Below, one piece after another: positions 63,166 to 64,000 of a DNA stretch of 64,000 nucleotides. Each line of letters opens with the position of its first letter. Positions within the stretch are counted from its first letter, which is position 1. The notes beneath the pieces were generated by a model. It saw nothing but the letters and a program-made list of their open reading frames with translations, had not been told where the DNA came from and searched no databases. The translations under genes were made by a program, and so were the position numbers. The DNA lies in NCBI GenBank assembly GCA_032717465.1, contig CM064658.1, forward strand, positions 493,501-557,500, given 5' to 3'. Source of the DNA: Coenobita brevimanus. Its lineage: Eukaryota; Arthropoda; Malacostraca; Decapoda; Coenobitidae.

Positions 63166-63619
63166 TTATAGTTTGTTCTGGTGACTTTTGTGTAATGCAG
63201 GCTTGATTGAAGGAAGAGCAATTTCGTCTGACTGTTACTTCACTCACGTTGGTGGCCTTTGCTGTTCAAGCAACAGCCTTTGAGGGATCAATTATAGGTC
63301 CCCTGTTTGCCTTCTCTTCTAAAAAATACTTATTTACGCTGTAAATAAGTTCTTTTTCTCAACTGTGGAGCAGACAAGGGCAAGTAGTAGGGGTAGGAGC
63401 TTATCTTTTAATGGCGGTCAGAGAAAGTGACCTGCGGATTGACACCTGACCTACCCTCACTGACACCTACAAGCGCGACAACGTTGGAAAGCAACGTTGC
63501 CAAGTGTTGAGGTATTTATAAAAAGTCATTGTTATTATTAAATACAATAGGCATTTTCTTACACTAAATAGCCATATTAGAGAATTTTATATATATATAT
63601 AATGTAAATAAATTTCATT

Positions 63620-63880
63620 TAGAAGTAGCAAATAGCTGACATGAGACAGAGAGGTGTGTTTTGGTACAGATTTGGCAGCGTCACTCGAAGGGGAATTCCC
63701 GTGAGGGACAACGCCCAAACAATGTGGATAAATTGGAAGGACCATTGTTGTGTAAACATCCCTCACTTCTCTCCCTATCCCCAAAGTGGAGGATGGTAAT
63801 CTGCAGGAGTAGGGGAACTTCAGCTTGCAGTTCACTGGGTTCACCTTTCAGATGAACCTGAGGGTACAGCTACCACTGCT
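63620..63880 (+). mobile_element. SINE-B-related copy, rearranged
   Basis: Sense CCCTCACTTCTC, ATCCCCAAAGTGGAGG and CAGTTCACTGGGTTCA at the 3' half. Its 5' block (63655-63745) is in reverse order relative to 62790-62870, so the copy is rearranged. Confidence 0.5.
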
Positions 63881-64000
63881 AACAGGTGCAACTGGCATAA
63901 TCACACAGTTAAGACAACATCAGCATGTGAGTCTCTTTCCTCCATTTGAACATAACAAGACACATATACATAACAAGAACTTGGTTTATACACAGATAAT

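Larger units (their letters stand above)
55984..64000. other. Region downstream of DIPK2
   Basis: Purine-rich repeats, SINE-E, SINE-B and LINE-X copies, five family C copies, a 104-bp tandem duplication and (CT)n blocks. A short CpG-richer stretch at 63390-63510 (cgcgacaacgttgg) could be the edge of another gene's promoter. No protein-coding exon is recognised. Confidence 0.5.

Noticed and set aside
63411..63449. ATG GCG GTC frame in the CpG clump near 63.4 kb
   Set aside because: Only 12 codons to a stop and no donor that would extend it.

Overview
The window is animal nuclear DNA. Genes are split into short exons with GT..AG borders, and introns and intergenic DNA are AT-rich and crowded with microsatellites, tRNA-derived SINEs, fragments of several LINEs and a dead mariner. 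This look, together with the invertebrate-style versions of the two genes, suggests an arthropod, most likely a decapod crustacean; that assignment is inference, since no marker gene fixes it.

Two genes lie head to tail on the + strand. The first (969-25471, its 5' part lies left of the window) encodes a LAP-family scaffold (Lap1 / ERBIN / LRRC7 type). Fifteen exons join in frame: about 13 leucine-rich repeats, the conserved post-LRR segment, a long disordered Ser/Pro/Thr-rich linker and one C-terminal PDZ domain. Such proteins sit under the basolateral membrane or synapse and tether partners through the LRRs and PDZ. The linker carries four spaced RPxS[L/I]A motifs and seven [S/T]xIP motifs of the kind that bind EB proteins at microtubule plus ends. 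The second gene (coding exons 46446-55983, candidate non-coding first exon near 43.8-44.4 kb) encodes a 516-residue type II membrane or secretory-pathway protein of the DIPK2 family (divergent protein kinase domain 2; DIA1 / C3orf58-like). It contains a perfect EF-hand loop and a 43-residue acidic tail.

Layout: 1-968 intron with LINE and SINE scraps; 969-13965 LRR and linker exons; 13966-18140 a large intron with (TA)n tracts, a tRNA-Gly-like SINE, three SINE-A copies forming an inverted pair, and a 5'-truncated LINE with an open reverse-transcriptase frame; 18141-25471 PDZ exons; 25472-43800 intergenic, with a LINE 3' end, a palindromic mariner, SINEs and a degenerate minisatellite; 43830-44380 CpG-richer candidate promoter and first exon; 46279-55983 DIPK2 exons, with an antisense LINE RT fragment in intron 2; 55984-64000 intergenic repeats, with a small CpG-richer block near 63.4 kb.

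The repeats are the other story. SINE-A and SINE-A' share one 5' half, including a 13-bp hairpin whose copies keep pairing through compensatory and G-U changes. They differ at the 3' end: SINE-A has a tRNA-like module ending in (GGAT)n, while SINE-A' ends with the same terminus as a LINE (LINE-X) present in the window. The family and clade names used here (SINE-A, SINE-B, LINE-X, family C and so on) are working labels.
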